Notes: a model not told the origin generated them from the sequence alone. Shown: positions 21,947 through 33,130, counted from the stretch's first letter. The stretch: 64,000 nt of DNA from Dama dama (GCF_033118175.1 NC_083685.1:127716501-127780500), one strand, 5' to 3'. A program made the numbers and translations.

Positions 21947-22340
21947 TCCCTTTGGCAAGCGGTTGGGGGTGGGGGGGTGGGCATTATCACATTCCTCACT
22001 GTAGCAGAGACTTATTGCATCTGGGGAAAGATTCATTCTGCTGAGCGCTCAGCAGCGGGGCCCCCTCGGAAGGCAGTCCATCCACGTTAATAAATGTCTC
22101 ACCTCCCAGACAACTTCAATAAGGTGAACTGCCAAGGGGAGGTCATGCTTGTCCGTTTCGTTTTGCTGAGACATGGAGGTCCCGTCTGACAAGGCTCTGG
22201 AATGTAGCTGTCGTCCTGAAGGGAAGGCAGGCTGGAGGGGCTTCCCAGAGACCTGTCCCCCGCCCCCCCGCCCCTCCTCCCAGACATGCTTCCCTTCTGT
22301 TTCCCCTCTTGGAAGCTAGAGACGCTGGAGTCTCATAGCC
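21947..22340. other. Unique sequence with a G-rich stretch
   Basis: GGGGGTGGGGGGGTGGG lies at 21964-21980 and could form a quadruplex. Nothing else was recognised. Confidence 0.4.

Positions 22341-22344
<4 letters not shown>

Positions 22345-22379
<35 letters not shown>
22345..22379. repeat. (GT)n microsatellite
   Basis: About 17 uninterrupted GT units with no adjoining SINE on either side, so it probably arose independently. Confidence 0.95.
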
Positions 22380-22380
<1 letters not shown>

Positions 22381-22480
22381 TTATGTATAATATATTTGTG
22401 TAGAGCTTTTCCATTTAGAAAAAAGTGGATGAAACTATTTGCAAAGCAGAAATAGAGGCAAATATGGAGAGAACAAATGT

Positions 22481-22750
22481 ATGGACACCAGGGCGGGACA
22501 GTGAGGTGGAAAGAACTGGGAGCTTGAACTTGGTGCATAAACACTATTGACACTACGTATAAACTAGGTAGCTAAGGAGAGCCCACCGTTCCGCCCAGGG
22601 GACTCTGCTCAGCACTCTTTGGCGAGCTGAGTGGGAATGGAACCCAAGAAAGAGGGTTGTATGTATACGTGTGGCTGATTCACTTCTCTTTACAGTAGAA
22701 ACCAACACAGCTGTGGACAGCAACTATCTTCCAACAAAAATTAAAAAGAA
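22481..22750 (+). mobile_element. L1 3' UTR, sense
   Basis: TATGGACACCAGGGCGGGAC, CATAAACACTATTGACACTACG, GTGGCTGATTCACTTCTC and GTAGAAACCAACACAGC, followed by an A-rich end. Confidence 0.85.
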
Positions 22751-23202
22751 AAAAACACAAACTTCCCAAGCAGTCGTCTCTTTCGTTTTCCCAGTATGAA
22801 GTGTACAGGGTTTACGCTGCCAATCGTACCGGTGGGTATGACGGCATCTCAGCATTACCTGGTCCCCTCCTCCCCCTGAGGGCTCCGATGCTGTCTTGTC
22901 AGCCTGTGTTCCCCTATTGGACAGAGCGTCTCTCTGCATCATCTTCAAAGAAAATCTTAGTGGCCAGGGGTCCTTAGCTTCTCTTAGAGCTTCAAAATTT
23001 CACAAAAGGAAGAAAACAGCAAAACGTCCCAAGCTCGGGCATTCCCAATGTCCTAGGAGAGGGAAATGGAAAGAAAAACAGAACTGGGCAAGCCAGAGTG
23101 TGGACAATGAGGGAGACTGTGTGAACTGTTCCATTCAGGCCCTTCATTTGACAGGTGAAACAACCGAGGTATGTCCCGGAAAGTAAGTGACCAGAACACA
23201 GC
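22751..23202. other. Unique sequence, nothing recognised
   Basis: A minus-strand open frame enters this region from the SINE cluster to its right. The unique part is not recognisable. Confidence 0.4.
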
Positions 23203-23260
23203 GGTGGGGGGGGGGGGGAGGGGGAGGGGGTTAGGGAGAATTGGGAGATTAGGATTGACA

Positions 23261-23341
23261 TGGGCTTCCCTGATGGCTCAGCTGGCAAAGAGTCCGCCTG
23301 CAGTGCTGGAGACCCCGGTTCAATTCCTGGGTCAGGAAGAC
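23261..23341 (+). mobile_element. Bov-tA head fragment
   Basis: GGGCTTCCCTGATGGCTCAG with B-box GGTTCAATTCC, ending at GGGTCAGGAAGA. The tail is missing, replaced by the inverted copy that follows. Confidence 0.85.
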
Positions 23342-23349
23342 ACAGATAC

Positions 23350-23545
23350 GCTACTGTGGTGTCCGACTCTGTGACCTCATGGGCTGGAACCCGCCAGGCT
23401 CCTCTGTCCATGGGATTCTCCAGGCAGGAAGACTGGAGTGGGTTGCCATGCCCTTCTCCAGGGGATCTTTCCAGCTCAGGGATCAAACCCAGGTCTCCCA
23501 CTTTGCAGTAGGATTCTTTACCATCCGAGCCATCAGGGAAGCCCA
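23350..23545 (-). mobile_element. Bov-tA SINE
   Basis: Inverted Bov-A tail (GTGGTGTCCGACTCTGTGACC) through the inverted head ending CCATCAGGGAAGCCC. Together with 23261-23341 it can fold as a long hairpin. Confidence 0.92.
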
Positions 23546-23663
23546 AGAATACTGGAGCCGGTAGCCTATCCCTTCTCTAGGGGATCTTCCTGACCCAGGA
23601 ATCGAGCTGGGGTCTCCTGCGTTGCAGGTGGATTCTTCACCAGCTGAGCCGCCAGGGAAGCCC
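23546..23663 (-). mobile_element. Bov-tA SINE, truncated
   Basis: Starts mid-tail at AAGAATACTGGAGCCGG and ends in GAGCCGCCAGGGAAGCCCC. It lies head-to-tail with the preceding copy. Confidence 0.88.
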
Positions 23664-23890
23664 CATCGGCACACTAACGTGTATGAAGCAGAGGTAGTGG
23701 GAAGCTGCTCTGTAGCACAGGGGCTCAGCCTGGTGTTCTGTGATGACCTGGGGGGTGGACGGGGGGCTGGGTGGGAGGGCGATCCAAGAGAGAGGGGATA
23801 TATACACACACACAGGGCTGATTCCTTGTGTTGTACCGCAGAAACTGGCCCAACACTGTAAAGCAATTACGTGCAGATAAAAACACAGTA

Positions 23891-25220
23891 AGTGACCAGC
23901 GTCAGGCCGGCTAGACGGGACCGTGGCCCTGACTCCCGGCCGTCGCGATTCTGCAGGCTGACGGCCCTGAAGGACCTGTCTAAGTCCCCGTGTTCTCTGA
24001 GCAGGTGGCAGCCCCCTTTCATTGCCCCTCCTTCCTCTGCAGAGGTCTCCCCTTTATCTCAGATATGCCGGAGTTTCTGGGTCTGCTTCACGGTCAGCCT
24101 CGCGCTTGCTGCGGACCTGGCCACCTGGCCCATCATCCCTTCCCGCCCTGGCTGTCCCTCTCCGCTCGCCACCCCCACCCCTGGTCCCCAGATGGTTCAC
24201 CTGCCTCCCTAGGTCTCTCCTCTTCTCCCCCGGCCTCGCCTTCCCTCTCTCACCTTGTCAGGCTGTGAGTAATGCGCTCTCTCCTTCAAAGCGGAAGCAA
24301 GATTGATAACAGGGAAAGAGGCCAGTGAGGGTTTTGCCCTGCTCCTCCAGCTCCAGCAGCAAACGCGCCTTGCGGATTTATGATGCAGCGCCGTCTCCCC
24401 CACCCAGATAAAGCCCTGCTGAGACTCGCCCACCCATGGTTACGTCTCCTCTTGCAGCTGAGCCCAGAGAAAGATGCTCCAGGGTGGGTGTGCGGGTAAG
24501 ACCACCCGTGGGCGGCGGAGGAGAAATCTAGACCGTCACTCAGACAGGCTCTGCTCTTTCAGTCAAGCCTGATTAAGTGAGATTAAGGAGAGGTCTGCTT
24601 TTTTTGATTACAGGTCAAATCCTGCTCTAAGAAAATGGCATATTTCTGCATCAGGAGAACATCTGTTCCCTCTCGGGTTTTCCCCAATGCGATTACTTCT
24701 ACCTGAAGACCATATTGCCAGAAAAATATGGGAGGTCCAGGTAAATTTGAATTCCAGATCAACCACCAGTGACTTTTTAGTATCCGTATGTCGTGAATAC
24801 TACACAAGACATACTAATACAAAGAAAAGTGTTCTTGGTCATCTTTGTTAATAAATCTGACAGCCCTGCCTCAAGAGCCATCCTACTGGTATCTTATGGG
24901 TCTTTGTCCTATTGATGAGCTTAAAAATGCTTTGGGGGTATAAACTCCCCAAGAAGGAACCGGGCATCCTTCTTTGTTTTTCTTTCCTTTCTGTACCTCT
25001 GCCCCCCACCCACCCCTCTGCCTGTCTAGGAAGGCCGGCACAGTCAAGCTGATGGCAGTGATCAGAGGAGGCGGAAGGGAGAAGCGGGTAGGGCAGTGGT
25101 TCTGAGCCGGGGAGGATCCCGTGCCCGGGGGATGTTTGGCAGACTCTGTCTGGTTGTCCCAACTCTTCGGGGGATGCTGTTCGTGTCTCATCGGTGAGAG
25201 CCAAGGGTGCTGCCAGACAC
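23891..25220. other. Unique sequence, nothing recognised
   Basis: About 1.3 kb, CT-rich between 24000 and 24260. Several overlapping Pro/Ser-rich frames reflect composition, not a gene. Confidence 0.4.
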
Positions 25221-25224
25221 CTTG

Positions 25225-25263
25225 TATATGTACACACACATGTGCACGCACACACACACAGGC
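25225..25263. repeat. CA-rich simple repeat
   Basis: Interrupted (CA)n with GTGCACGC spacers. Confidence 0.85.
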
Positions 25264-25294
25264 AAGAAGTATCCAGCCACACATGTAAAGAGTG

Positions 25295-25500
25295 GGTCTT
25301 CCCAGGTAGTGCAGCGGTAAAGAACCCGTCTGCCAATGCAGGAGACGCAGAAGATGCGGGTTCGATCCCTGGAGAAGGAAATGGCAGCCCACTCCAGTAT
25401 TCTTGCCTGGGAAATCCCAAGGATAGAGGAGCCTGGAGGGCTACAGTCCACGGGGGCACCAAAGAGTTGGACATGGCTGAGTCCTTGAGCACACACACAA
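25295..25500 (+). mobile_element. Bov-tA SINE with perfect target-site duplication
   Basis: ATGTAAAGAGTG at 25283-25294 is repeated exactly at 25501-25512. The element runs from GGTCTTCCCAGGTAGTGCAG to a GAGCACACACACAA tail. An extra GCAGAAGAT in the head separates A- and B-box regions more than usual. Confidence 0.95.
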
Positions 25501-25512
25501 ATGTAAAGAGTG

Positions 25513-28164
25513 CTGCAGCTGAGAAACTCAAGAATAAAGGAAGAGCCAAACTAGTTTTAACGTACAGGCTTGAGATTCAAATACAAACCCTCGGGCCTCC
25601 AGCAGGACCGTCGAGGACTGGCCGGCAGCCTGGTCTAATCCCCCAGCTGCTCCACTAGAAGCCCAGGACCTGGCCTCTGCTCTGCCTCCCAGGCCGCCTC
25701 AGGTTCATTCTGACCATCTTTCACACACAGGTGGGTGTTGGGGGTGGGCTGTCTACACCATGTGGGCCGGGCTCTCAGCTCCAGGTCCCTGCCCTTCCGG
25801 CCAGCAGCCCTGCCCTGCGGGAACCGTCCACTCCTCTCCACGAGGCAGGTGTTCTTTCTGCCCAGGTAGAGGCCGCAGGAGAGAGGTCTCCTTGCTTGCC
25901 GCCTGATGGGAAAGGCGAAAGCCTGAAGGGTCAGCGATGGTAGGGCTGCCCTCCTCTGGAGCCCACTTCTCTCCTCCCCCAGCAGAGGCCCCAGGCAGTA
26001 GACCGTCTTTATAAATCCTAGGTTCTTAGGACAGGAGGACATGGGTGGAAAGTCACCCAAGCAAAGGAATAACCTTGTCTTCAGCAAACTAAGTCAGTTC
26101 TCAGTAACTCCTAGTGCAGAGGGGATTTCAAGGTCCGCTTTTGTGCATGCCTGTCCATCTTTACTGTTATGAACAGCTCAGCAGAGATGCCAAAGAGCTG
26201 AGCCCTTACACTCAGCGGCCTTCCTGCCTGCCAAAGATGCCTGCATCAGCTTCTTTCAGCAACCCCCCCCTCCCCACTCCATGTGATGTGGCTAAGCTGA
26301 ATCCAGTGCTCTGTTTAAAGTGGGGGAAACTCCCCCCCAACAAACAGACAAAGAAAAAATAAAAACAAAGATAAAAATAACCAACCATAGAAAGCAGGGG
26401 TCTTGGCTGCAGCAAGATCATAGGATAAATCACCTGGAACTTGCGTTTTGAGTAAAAAAAGTTCAGAAGTATTTTATGAATGAGATACTCTTTCCCACAG
26501 CCTCCTACTTCTCCGCCTATCACTGGAGGAGCCAAAGACTTCATGTTCTGTGACATGTGGCTTTCCCCGCCACCCAAGAGCCTGTGGGTTTCAGCCTAGA
26601 AACTCTCCTGCCAGCCCCTCCTCTCTCTCCTGACCCTTTTTCTGTCTGCCTCTCACTCTGGTTCCCCCTCCCCACTCCACCCTGGGTCTAAAGATTTATA
26701 GAGCCGAGTGGCTTGAGAACAAATGGGCAGACTTTAGGCTGCTGTGTCCTGCATACTAATGACAAGATACTGCTTCTGTACCTAGGGGCAAAGCCAGGTC
26801 AGGCCAGTTTAACCATAAACTTTATTTATGGGCTTATAACTTTGCAGCTGCAGTAGCTTGGTCCAATCTCAGGGCTGCGATCTGTCTCTCTCTATAGATT
26901 CATACATATTTCTTTAAACCCGTTCAGGGGGGTAGGGAGAGAATGCTGGTAGCTCTTTCTTTATGATCTCCTGAGCAGCTTTCCAAGGAAAAATTGACAC
27001 CGAAGGGAAAAGCGAGTCAGAGAAGGAAATAGCAGCAGTAGTGGTGGAAGCCCTAACACCCCCGGCAGCAACAGAAATAATCATAACGCTTCCTCTGTCA
27101 GAGTTCCTAGAGCAGGAATCTGGATCTGTGACGTCTGAGTGTTTCACAAGTTGATGTTTAGAGATTCCAGTCTTCAGTTGGAGAATGAAACGCCTGCTCT
27201 GAAATAGCTCAAGGCCCTTCCCCCCTGCGCAGGATCATCTAAGCTTGACCATCTTTAATGCACCTGCAGGCTGGTCCTCTCCGGTCCAGACGGAGTGATG
27301 TTCTGAGTGCCCTGGCTGCTCAGCTTCACTCCTCCCCAGGCCCCTCCTTCACCCCAATTCTCTGTTGCAACCAGGCTGGTCCAAGTTCTTCGTGCAGCGT
27401 GAAAAAGTGGCCGGGCATCCGAGGTTCACATGGTGTAGAGATGGTGGAGAACAAGAGACAAGAGTCCTCTGCCCACAGGGAGCGTAGCATCGGTAGGATG
27501 CATTTCAGAGCCTCTGCTGGTCTGGTTCTGGGCCCTGGGCTCTCATTTGTCAAGCATGTCAGTCCTTTGAATTACCAGATGAGCCCATGGATGGGTGATC
27601 GGACGTCAGCCTTAGTACCCGGGGGTTGGATCAGAATCCCTGATCATCCACAGGACAGTTAACCCACTGAGCCTTTAGGCACCACAGCCTGCGCTTCAGA
27701 AAGGATCAGAGACATTGGCGGGTGAGTGCTTAGCTGCTGCTGAAGGAAAGCAGTGCAGGAGTTGCCATTCATTCTTTCAGGGAGCCCACCCCCCATTTCC
27801 ATCTCCCTCTCTCTTGCTTAATCGCTGGAAGTAGGTCTTTCTTTGGAAGACATTGGAAGGTCACAAGGAGTGGTAAGACAGTGTACAGCTGGGAATGGGT
27901 GGCTGGTTTGAGAGCGGTCACGGGGGAATGGGTTGGGGCCACAGACCTTTAGAATTCAAGCCGATCCACTGGCCTTGCGCTGAGAGGCCCGTGGCTGTGC
28001 TGGGAAGGCTTCTGTGGGGCCTGCGTGCTGTCCACGCTGGAGAAAACACACCAGAGAGGGGGCGCAGCTGCAGTCTGCAGACGCGCCAGACTCAAGGGCT
28101 GAGTCAGCGCCGGTCCTTGGAGCTGGCGACATCTCGCTTCACTGGACACGTGGGTGCTCCGTGG
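25513..28164. other. Long unique stretch, no gene recognised
   Basis: About 2.65 kb without a repeat that I can name. A minus-strand frame of 150 codons (25635-26087) has no recognisable domain. A perfect 7-bp inverted repeat CCATAAA/TTTATGG lies at 26813-26831 beside other AT-core motifs. Confidence 0.35.
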
Positions 28165-28280
28165 CTTCATTCATGTCCGACTCTTGGCAACCCTGTGGAC
28201 TGCAGCGTGCCGGGCTTCCCTTCACTGTCTCCCGGACTTTGCTCAAACTTATGTCCATTAAGTTGGTGATGCCATCAAAA
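28165..28280 (-). mobile_element. BovB 3' end fragment
   Basis: CATGTCCGACTCTTGGCAACC to TTGCTCAAACTTATGTCCATTAAG and GGTGATGCCATC. It is antisense and short. Confidence 0.85.
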
Positions 28281-28439
28281 TGGCCTAGGTCATCAAAAAT
28301 GCAAAATGTCAGCCTGAGGAATTATCCTAGCCAATAGGGGTCTAAGGAAACGTGATGACTAAAGGTAACGTGAGATCCTGGATGGGATACTGAAACAGAA
28401 AAAAGAGCAAAACTGAGGAAATACAAAGTCTAGCCTATA

Positions 28440-28730
28440 ATTAATAATTTATCAATAATTCAATTAATAAGAATTTATCAATATTTGCGCATTAGTTGTG
28501 ACAAATGGGCCACACTACCAAAAGATGTTAACGATAGGGGAAACCGTATGCTGAGTCCTTTTGGTGTCTACCTGAAACTATCACCACATTGTTAATCGGC
28601 TATACCCCAATACAAACTAAAAGTTTAAAAGAAAAAAATTAGGGGAAACCGGGTGTAGGATATTTGGGGAATTTCTGAGCTGTGGCCTCAATAACTTTGA
28701 AAATTTACAATTGTTTTAAAATAAATTTTT
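28440..28730 (+). mobile_element. Ancient L1 3' end, split
   Basis: GCATTAGTTGTGACAAATGGGCC, AGATGTTAACGATAGGGGAAACC, then after an insertion GGGTGTAGGATATTTGGGG and AATTGTTTTAAAATAAA. This is an old mammalian L1 3' end interrupted at 28547-28639. Confidence 0.7.
28547..28639 (+). mobile_element. Very short ruminant L1 3' insertion with perfect target-site duplication
   Basis: About 93 bp of L1 3' terminus (CTACCTGAAACTATCACCAC, TTGTTAATCGGCTATACC and an A-rich tail). TAGGGGAAACCG at 28535-28546 is repeated exactly at 28640-28651. Confidence 0.93.
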
Positions 28731-28971
28731 TTTTAAATTAAGGAAGCAGGCTGGGTTTGGTCCATGGGTGACAGTTTGCTGACTTCTGCTCTAGACAAAT
28801 GTCTTCAAATCTGATGACTCAGAATCACTTGAGGATGTTTTAAAGAACTTTATTCTTGAAAAGAGGCCATTTACATATCAAGACACTCCAAAAAGTTGCT
28901 ACCCCATCCATATCCCAAACATTCTGTCACCCACTGTCCCCAGAGTCATCACTTTTATTATTTTCTTGTAC

Positions 28972-29098
28972 TGGATTTCCCTGGAGGTCCAGGGGCTAAG
29001 ATTCCCTGCTGGCAATGCAAGGGCCATGGGTTCGATTCCTGGGCTGGGAACTAAGATCCCACATGCTGTGTAGCATGACCAAACATTTTTAAACTTAC
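28972..29098 (+). mobile_element. CHR-type SINE with target-site duplication
   Basis: GGATTTCCCTGGAGGTCCAG, B-box GGTTCGATTCC, GGGAACTAAGATCCCACATGC. TATTTTCTTGTAC at 28959-28971 is repeated at 29099-29111. Confidence 0.92.
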
Positions 29099-29111
29099 TA
29101 TTTTCTTGTAC

Positions 29112-29515
29112 ACTTTCCCAGTGTTTCTTTATGCAACTATAAGCAGTTTAAAAGTACATTTTTAATTGTCTTCCCCTCTTCTTACACAAAGAATAGTATC
29201 CTATCAACACTGTTCTGACTGTTGATTTTTTTTTCTTTTCTAGATATCCTAACGGTCTTTCCATATCAGTGCAGAGATAGAACCGTTCACTCTTTTTGAA
29301 CAGATGTATGACATTCTAGGTTGAGGTTGGACCAGAGTTTACTTAATGACTCTCATAGACAACTTTTACATTGTCTCCAGGCTTTGTTATCACAAATTCC
29401 TCTGCAGAGAATGATTCTATTATATATGGGATTACAAGTTTGTGGCAGCACCTTTGATCCTGCATCCCCACTTTAAGCCAATTAAATCAGGAATTCTGAG
29501 AGTGAGTTCCAGGCA
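29112..29515. other. Probably ancient repeat, not assigned
   Basis: Text such as GATATCCTAACGGTCTTTCC and GACATTCTAGGTTGAGG suggests an old antisense LINE remnant, but I cannot name it. Confidence 0.3.
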
Positions 29516-29519
29516 TTCT

Positions 29520-30312
29520 CATATTTATTTGTGTTTATTTTTAATTGAAAAATTTAATTGGAGTACAGCTGATTTACACCCGTGTGTTAATTTATGTTGT
29601 ATGGCAAAATGAATCAGTTACACATACACCCTCTCTTCTCTAGTTTCTATTCCCATATAGGTCGTTACTCAGTACTGGGTAGAATTCCCTGTGCTGTATA
29701 GTAGCTCCTTATTAGTTATCTATTTTATATATAGCAGTGTGTATATGTCAGTCTCTAACTCCCAATTTACCCCTCCCCCTTTCCCCGCCATGACAATAAG
29801 TTTGCTTTTTACATTTGTGATTCTATTCCTGTTTTGTAAATAACTTCATTTGTACCATTGTTTAAGATTCCACATATAAGTGATACCATATAATATTTGT
29901 CTTCCTCTGTCTGACTTATTTCACTCAGTATGACAATCTCTAGGCTCATCTATGTTGTTGTAAATGGCATTAATTCATTCTTTTTATGGCTAAATAATAT
30001 TCCATTGTGGGGCTTCCCTGGTAGCTCAGTAGTAAAGAATCCTCCTGCCAATGTAGGAGATGCGGGTTCGATCTCTGGGTCTGGAAAGTCCCCTGGAGAA
30101 GGAAATGCCAACCCACTCAAGTATTCCTGCCTGGGAAATCCCATGGACAGAGGAGCTTGGCACGCTATAGTCCGTGGTGTTGTAAGAGTCAGACATGACT
30201 TCGTGACTAAACAATAACAAATATCCCATTTATACAGGTACCGCAGTTCTCTTTATCCATTCCTCTGTTAGTGGGCATTTAGGCTGCTTCCATGTCCTGG
30301 TACAGCGCTGCT
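29520..30312 (-). mobile_element. L1 3' end, antisense, split by a SINE
   Basis: AATTGGAGTACAGCTGATTTACACC, CCTGTGCTGTATAGTAGCTCC, ATGACAATCTCTAGGCTCATC and TGGCTAAATAATATTCC on the left. The element resumes at TATACAGGTACCGCAG and runs to TTTAGGCTGCTTCCATGTCC on the right. Confidence 0.92.
30007..30219 (+). mobile_element. Bov-tA SINE nested in L1
   Basis: AATATTCCATT at 29996-30006 and AATATCCCATT at 30220-30230 are the target-site duplication. Head GGGGCTTCCCTGGTAGCTCAG and B-box GGTTCGATCTC. Confidence 0.93.
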
Positions 30313-30382
30313 GCAGATCAAACACATCCTGGAAAGAAAGAGGATGGTGGGAGTGCTTCTGGTGGATTTTCCAAGCAGGATG

Positions 30383-30440
30383 ATGGTTCTCAAGCCTGGC
30401 TACATCTCAGAATCACTGAAGAGTTGTTTAATAAAGAGTG
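30383..30440 (+). mobile_element. Possible MER5-type fragment
   Basis: GGTTCTCAAGCCTGGC, ATCTCAGAATCACTGAAGAG and TTGTTTAATAAAG resemble the first third of MER5A. It ends near the SINE at 30471. Confidence 0.5.
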
Positions 30441-30470
30441 AGCCACTGCTTATGGGCACCCTATAGCTAT

Positions 30471-30675
30471 GACTTCCCTGTAGCTCACACAGTAAAGAAT
30501 CTGTCTGCGAGGCAGGAGGCCAGGGTTCGATCCCTGGGTTGGGAAGTTCCCCTGGAGAAGGAAGTGGCAACCCACTCCAGTGTTCTTGCCTGGAGAATTC
30601 CATGGACAGAGAAGCCTGGCGGGCTACAGTCCATGGGGTCGCAAAGAGTCGGACACGACTGAGCAACTAACGCAG
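30471..30675 (+). mobile_element. Bov-tA SINE
   Basis: GACTTCCCTGTAGCTCACACAG, B-box GGTTCGATCCC and a complete, well-conserved Bov-A tail to GAGCAACTAACGCAGC. Confidence 0.93.
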
Positions 30676-30916
30676 CATAGTTCTACAGTTGTCACCTAAA
30701 TTTTTGCATTTTTTCCTCTGAGAAGAACTACAGTGAGTCAGGTCAGCTCTCCCGAAGGCTTTGTGGTATGTCTCAAGAAGCTGAGCCATTACCATCATCC
30801 CACTGTGTTATCGTGAAATGGTCTTTTTCGTGTGTGCATTCTGGATGCAGTATTGATGGTAGAATATACTATGATATGGATCACCTCTACCTCTGTATTG
30901 ATTTATTTATTACCAG

Positions 30917-31235
30917 ACCCAACCAGCCCATCCTAAAGGAGATCAGTCCTGGGTGTTCACTGGAAGGACTGATGCTGAAGCTGAAACTCCAATACTTTGG
31001 CCACCTCATGCGAAGAGTTGACTCATTGGAAAAGACCCTGACGCCGGGAAAGATTGAGGGCAGGAGGAGAAGGGGATGACAGAGGATGAGATGGTTGGAT
31101 GGCATCACTGACTCGATGGACATGAGTTTGGGTAAACTCCGGGAGTTGGTGATGGACAGGGAGGCCTGGCATGCTGCGATTCATGGGGTCGCAAAGAGTT
31201 GGACACGACTGAGCGACTGAACTGAACTGAGCTGA
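30917..31235 (+). mobile_element. BovB LINE 3' end
   Basis: Keeps an intact-looking stretch of the RTE ORF2 C-terminus (SILKEISPG-like, KLKLQYFGHLM, EGRRRRG motifs) up to a one-base break near 31078. It ends in GAACTGAACTGAGCTGAA. It is well conserved, so relatively young. Confidence 0.93.
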
Positions 31236-32089
31236 AGACCTCAACCATGGCCTTCTTTTTCCCTTCCACTTCTCTTTGCCTGTAAGATGTACTGTATTTA
31301 GTCACGCACTTTGTAATATATCAGAAATCTACAAATCTGTTTTGTGCTTTTTACATACTATTGGATACTTATAATCAAAACTTTTACTAGGATATTGAAT
31401 AAATTTAGTCTTATTAGAAAGTTTAAAGAATATCCCCATTCAAGGTTCACTCCTAGAAAAATTGAATTGTAACCAATGGGGGTAGTGTCTCAGCATTACT
31501 TTTTAAAGCTTCCTCTGTGATTTTAATCTACAGTCATGGTTGAAAACCGTCCTTGTAGGGGCGAAAATGCAGCCTTTTCAGTGGGTTGTTGGTGGAGTCA
31601 GAGCTCTCTTGTCCTCTAGTCCACGCTCTGTCTCTCGACCCGCCTCCCCAGGCCCGTCTTGGAGATCAGTCTGGATGTGGATGTCGAACCGGGGATGCCT
31701 GGCGTGTCACACTGAGTGCCCCCAGCGCCAGGGCGGGGCGGTGGGCCGGCTCAGCCCACAGGCAGCCTGAACATGAAGGCGGCGCCCGCTGTCGGGGCCG
31801 CGCATCACTGCCCATCCGTGAGCTCCCAGATTAATATTTTCCAGCCCTTGATGAGCTTTCGCTTCCTTCCGGCGGCCTCTCTTTCCCATCAGCAGTGGGA
31901 GTGACTGTGGGGAGTGACAAGGTGCTGGTGGGTGAACAGAAACTGCTCTTTCCTCTTTTTTTTTTTAAGCTTGATTTCAATGAATTACCTTGGAATCTAA
32001 GACAGGACACCCTTTGGGCATTGCTTCCTCATTGTGTCCTGGGGAAAGGCAAGGGGGAAGATGTATTTTTAAAAGAGAAGCAAGAACTA
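31236..32089. other. Unique sequence, nothing recognised
   Basis: A locally CpG-rich patch lies at 31680-31810 (GGGCGGGGCGGTGGGCCGGC region). No exon is supported. Confidence 0.35.
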
Positions 32090-32290
32090 GCCCTTAATAA
32101 TGGGCACATTGAGTGCTAACTGGCAGGACCTCTACATAGAATGGGTGAGATTTTTATCACCCTCATTACAATGGGAACCGGGGCACCGAGAAGTTAAGAC
32201 GTTTATTCAAAGGAACACAGCCAGGCAGTTTCAAAGCAAGTGGATCTCAAATCCAGATCCGTCCAGCTCCCAAACGCAGGCCCTATGATC
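32090..32290 (-). mobile_element. MIR SINE, antisense
   Basis: CACATTGAGTGCTAACTGGC, TCACCCTCATTACAATGGGAACC, CGAGAAGTTAAGACG and AACACAGCCAGGCAG in antisense MIR order. Confidence 0.8.
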
Positions 32291-32999
32291 TATAACGTCT
32301 TCTTCTAACAGGAGTTGCTGCCCCCAATGTCCCTGTCCCCACGGCAGGCCATAACTGACCCACGCCTCCGCAGGAGACTGTCAAACACTCACAGGCAGGT
32401 CTGACTCAGCCTCTTTTTGGGGGCGGGTGGTCACTGTTCCTTTCCTTGGTCCTGGTGCACACGAGGTTTTGTTTGTGCCCTCCGAGAGTCTCTGGTGGGT
32501 ATGGGGTCTGATTTTAATGTGATCGCACCCCCCCACCATCTCGCTGCAGCTTTTCCTTTGTCCTTGGATGTGGGGTATCTTTTCTTGGTGCGTTCCAACA
32601 CCCTCCTGGCGGTAGTTGTTCAGTAGCTAGTTTCGATTTTGGTGTTCTCAAAGGAGAAGGTGAGCGCACGTCCTTGAACTTCACCATCCTGATTCTCTTG
32701 ATTCCTGGAGGCCGATGGTATAGTCTAGAGGGCTGCCATCTTTGATGGAATCAGAGACATTGGTGGTTTCCACCTTGGAAAGAAAGAGAAGGAGTCTTTA
32801 TACATAATCTGCCCTTATTCCAAGGTTAACACTCTGTATGAAGCAGCAAGAACTGCTTTTCATCTTCAGTAAAGTCACAGCGCTTATTCACAGGGTTGTA
32901 CCCAAAAGGTCTTTGTAACGTTCCTCCTGAAACACCACAAATGCCACGTGCCAGCCCGTTACTGTAACCGCGATAGTCTCCAGGGGCAGAGAGTTACCT
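32291..32999. other. Unique sequence, nothing recognised
   Basis: No supported element. Confidence 0.4.
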
Positions 33000-33130
33000 T
33001 CGTTACCTTGTCGAATTCTCATTCCACCCCACTCCATGAACAAACTGAGTCCCTGAGAATTTAAGTACCGTGGTGTCTGATGTCACGTCGCCAGGGGGAG
33101 GGAAGCTGGACTTAAGTTCACGTCCCGCCT
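33000..33130 (-). mobile_element. MIR SINE, antisense, diverged
   Basis: CAAACTGAGTCCCTGAGAATTTAAGTACC and TCACGTCGCCAGGGGGAGGGAAG correspond to the antisense MIR core. Confidence 0.6.

Larger units (their letters stand above)
23203..23890 (+). mobile_element. L1 3' UTR, split by a SINE cluster
   Basis: The left piece (to GGAGATTAGGATTGACAT at 23260) and the right piece (from about 23666, GTAGTGGGAAGCTGCTCTGTAGCAC to GCAATTACGTGCAG) are adjacent parts of one L1 3' UTR. About 400 bp of SINE sequence was inserted between them. The left piece includes a G14 tract. Confidence 0.85.

Noticed and set aside
22992..23546. Minus-strand open frame of 184 codons with a protein-like repeated motif (SIPGSGRSPGEGNGNPLQ-type) also seen at many other places
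   Set aside because: The motif is the conceptual translation of the Bov-tA consensus; the same frame opens in most copies (e.g. 29930, 15371, 44680, 49874) because the consensus lacks stops there.
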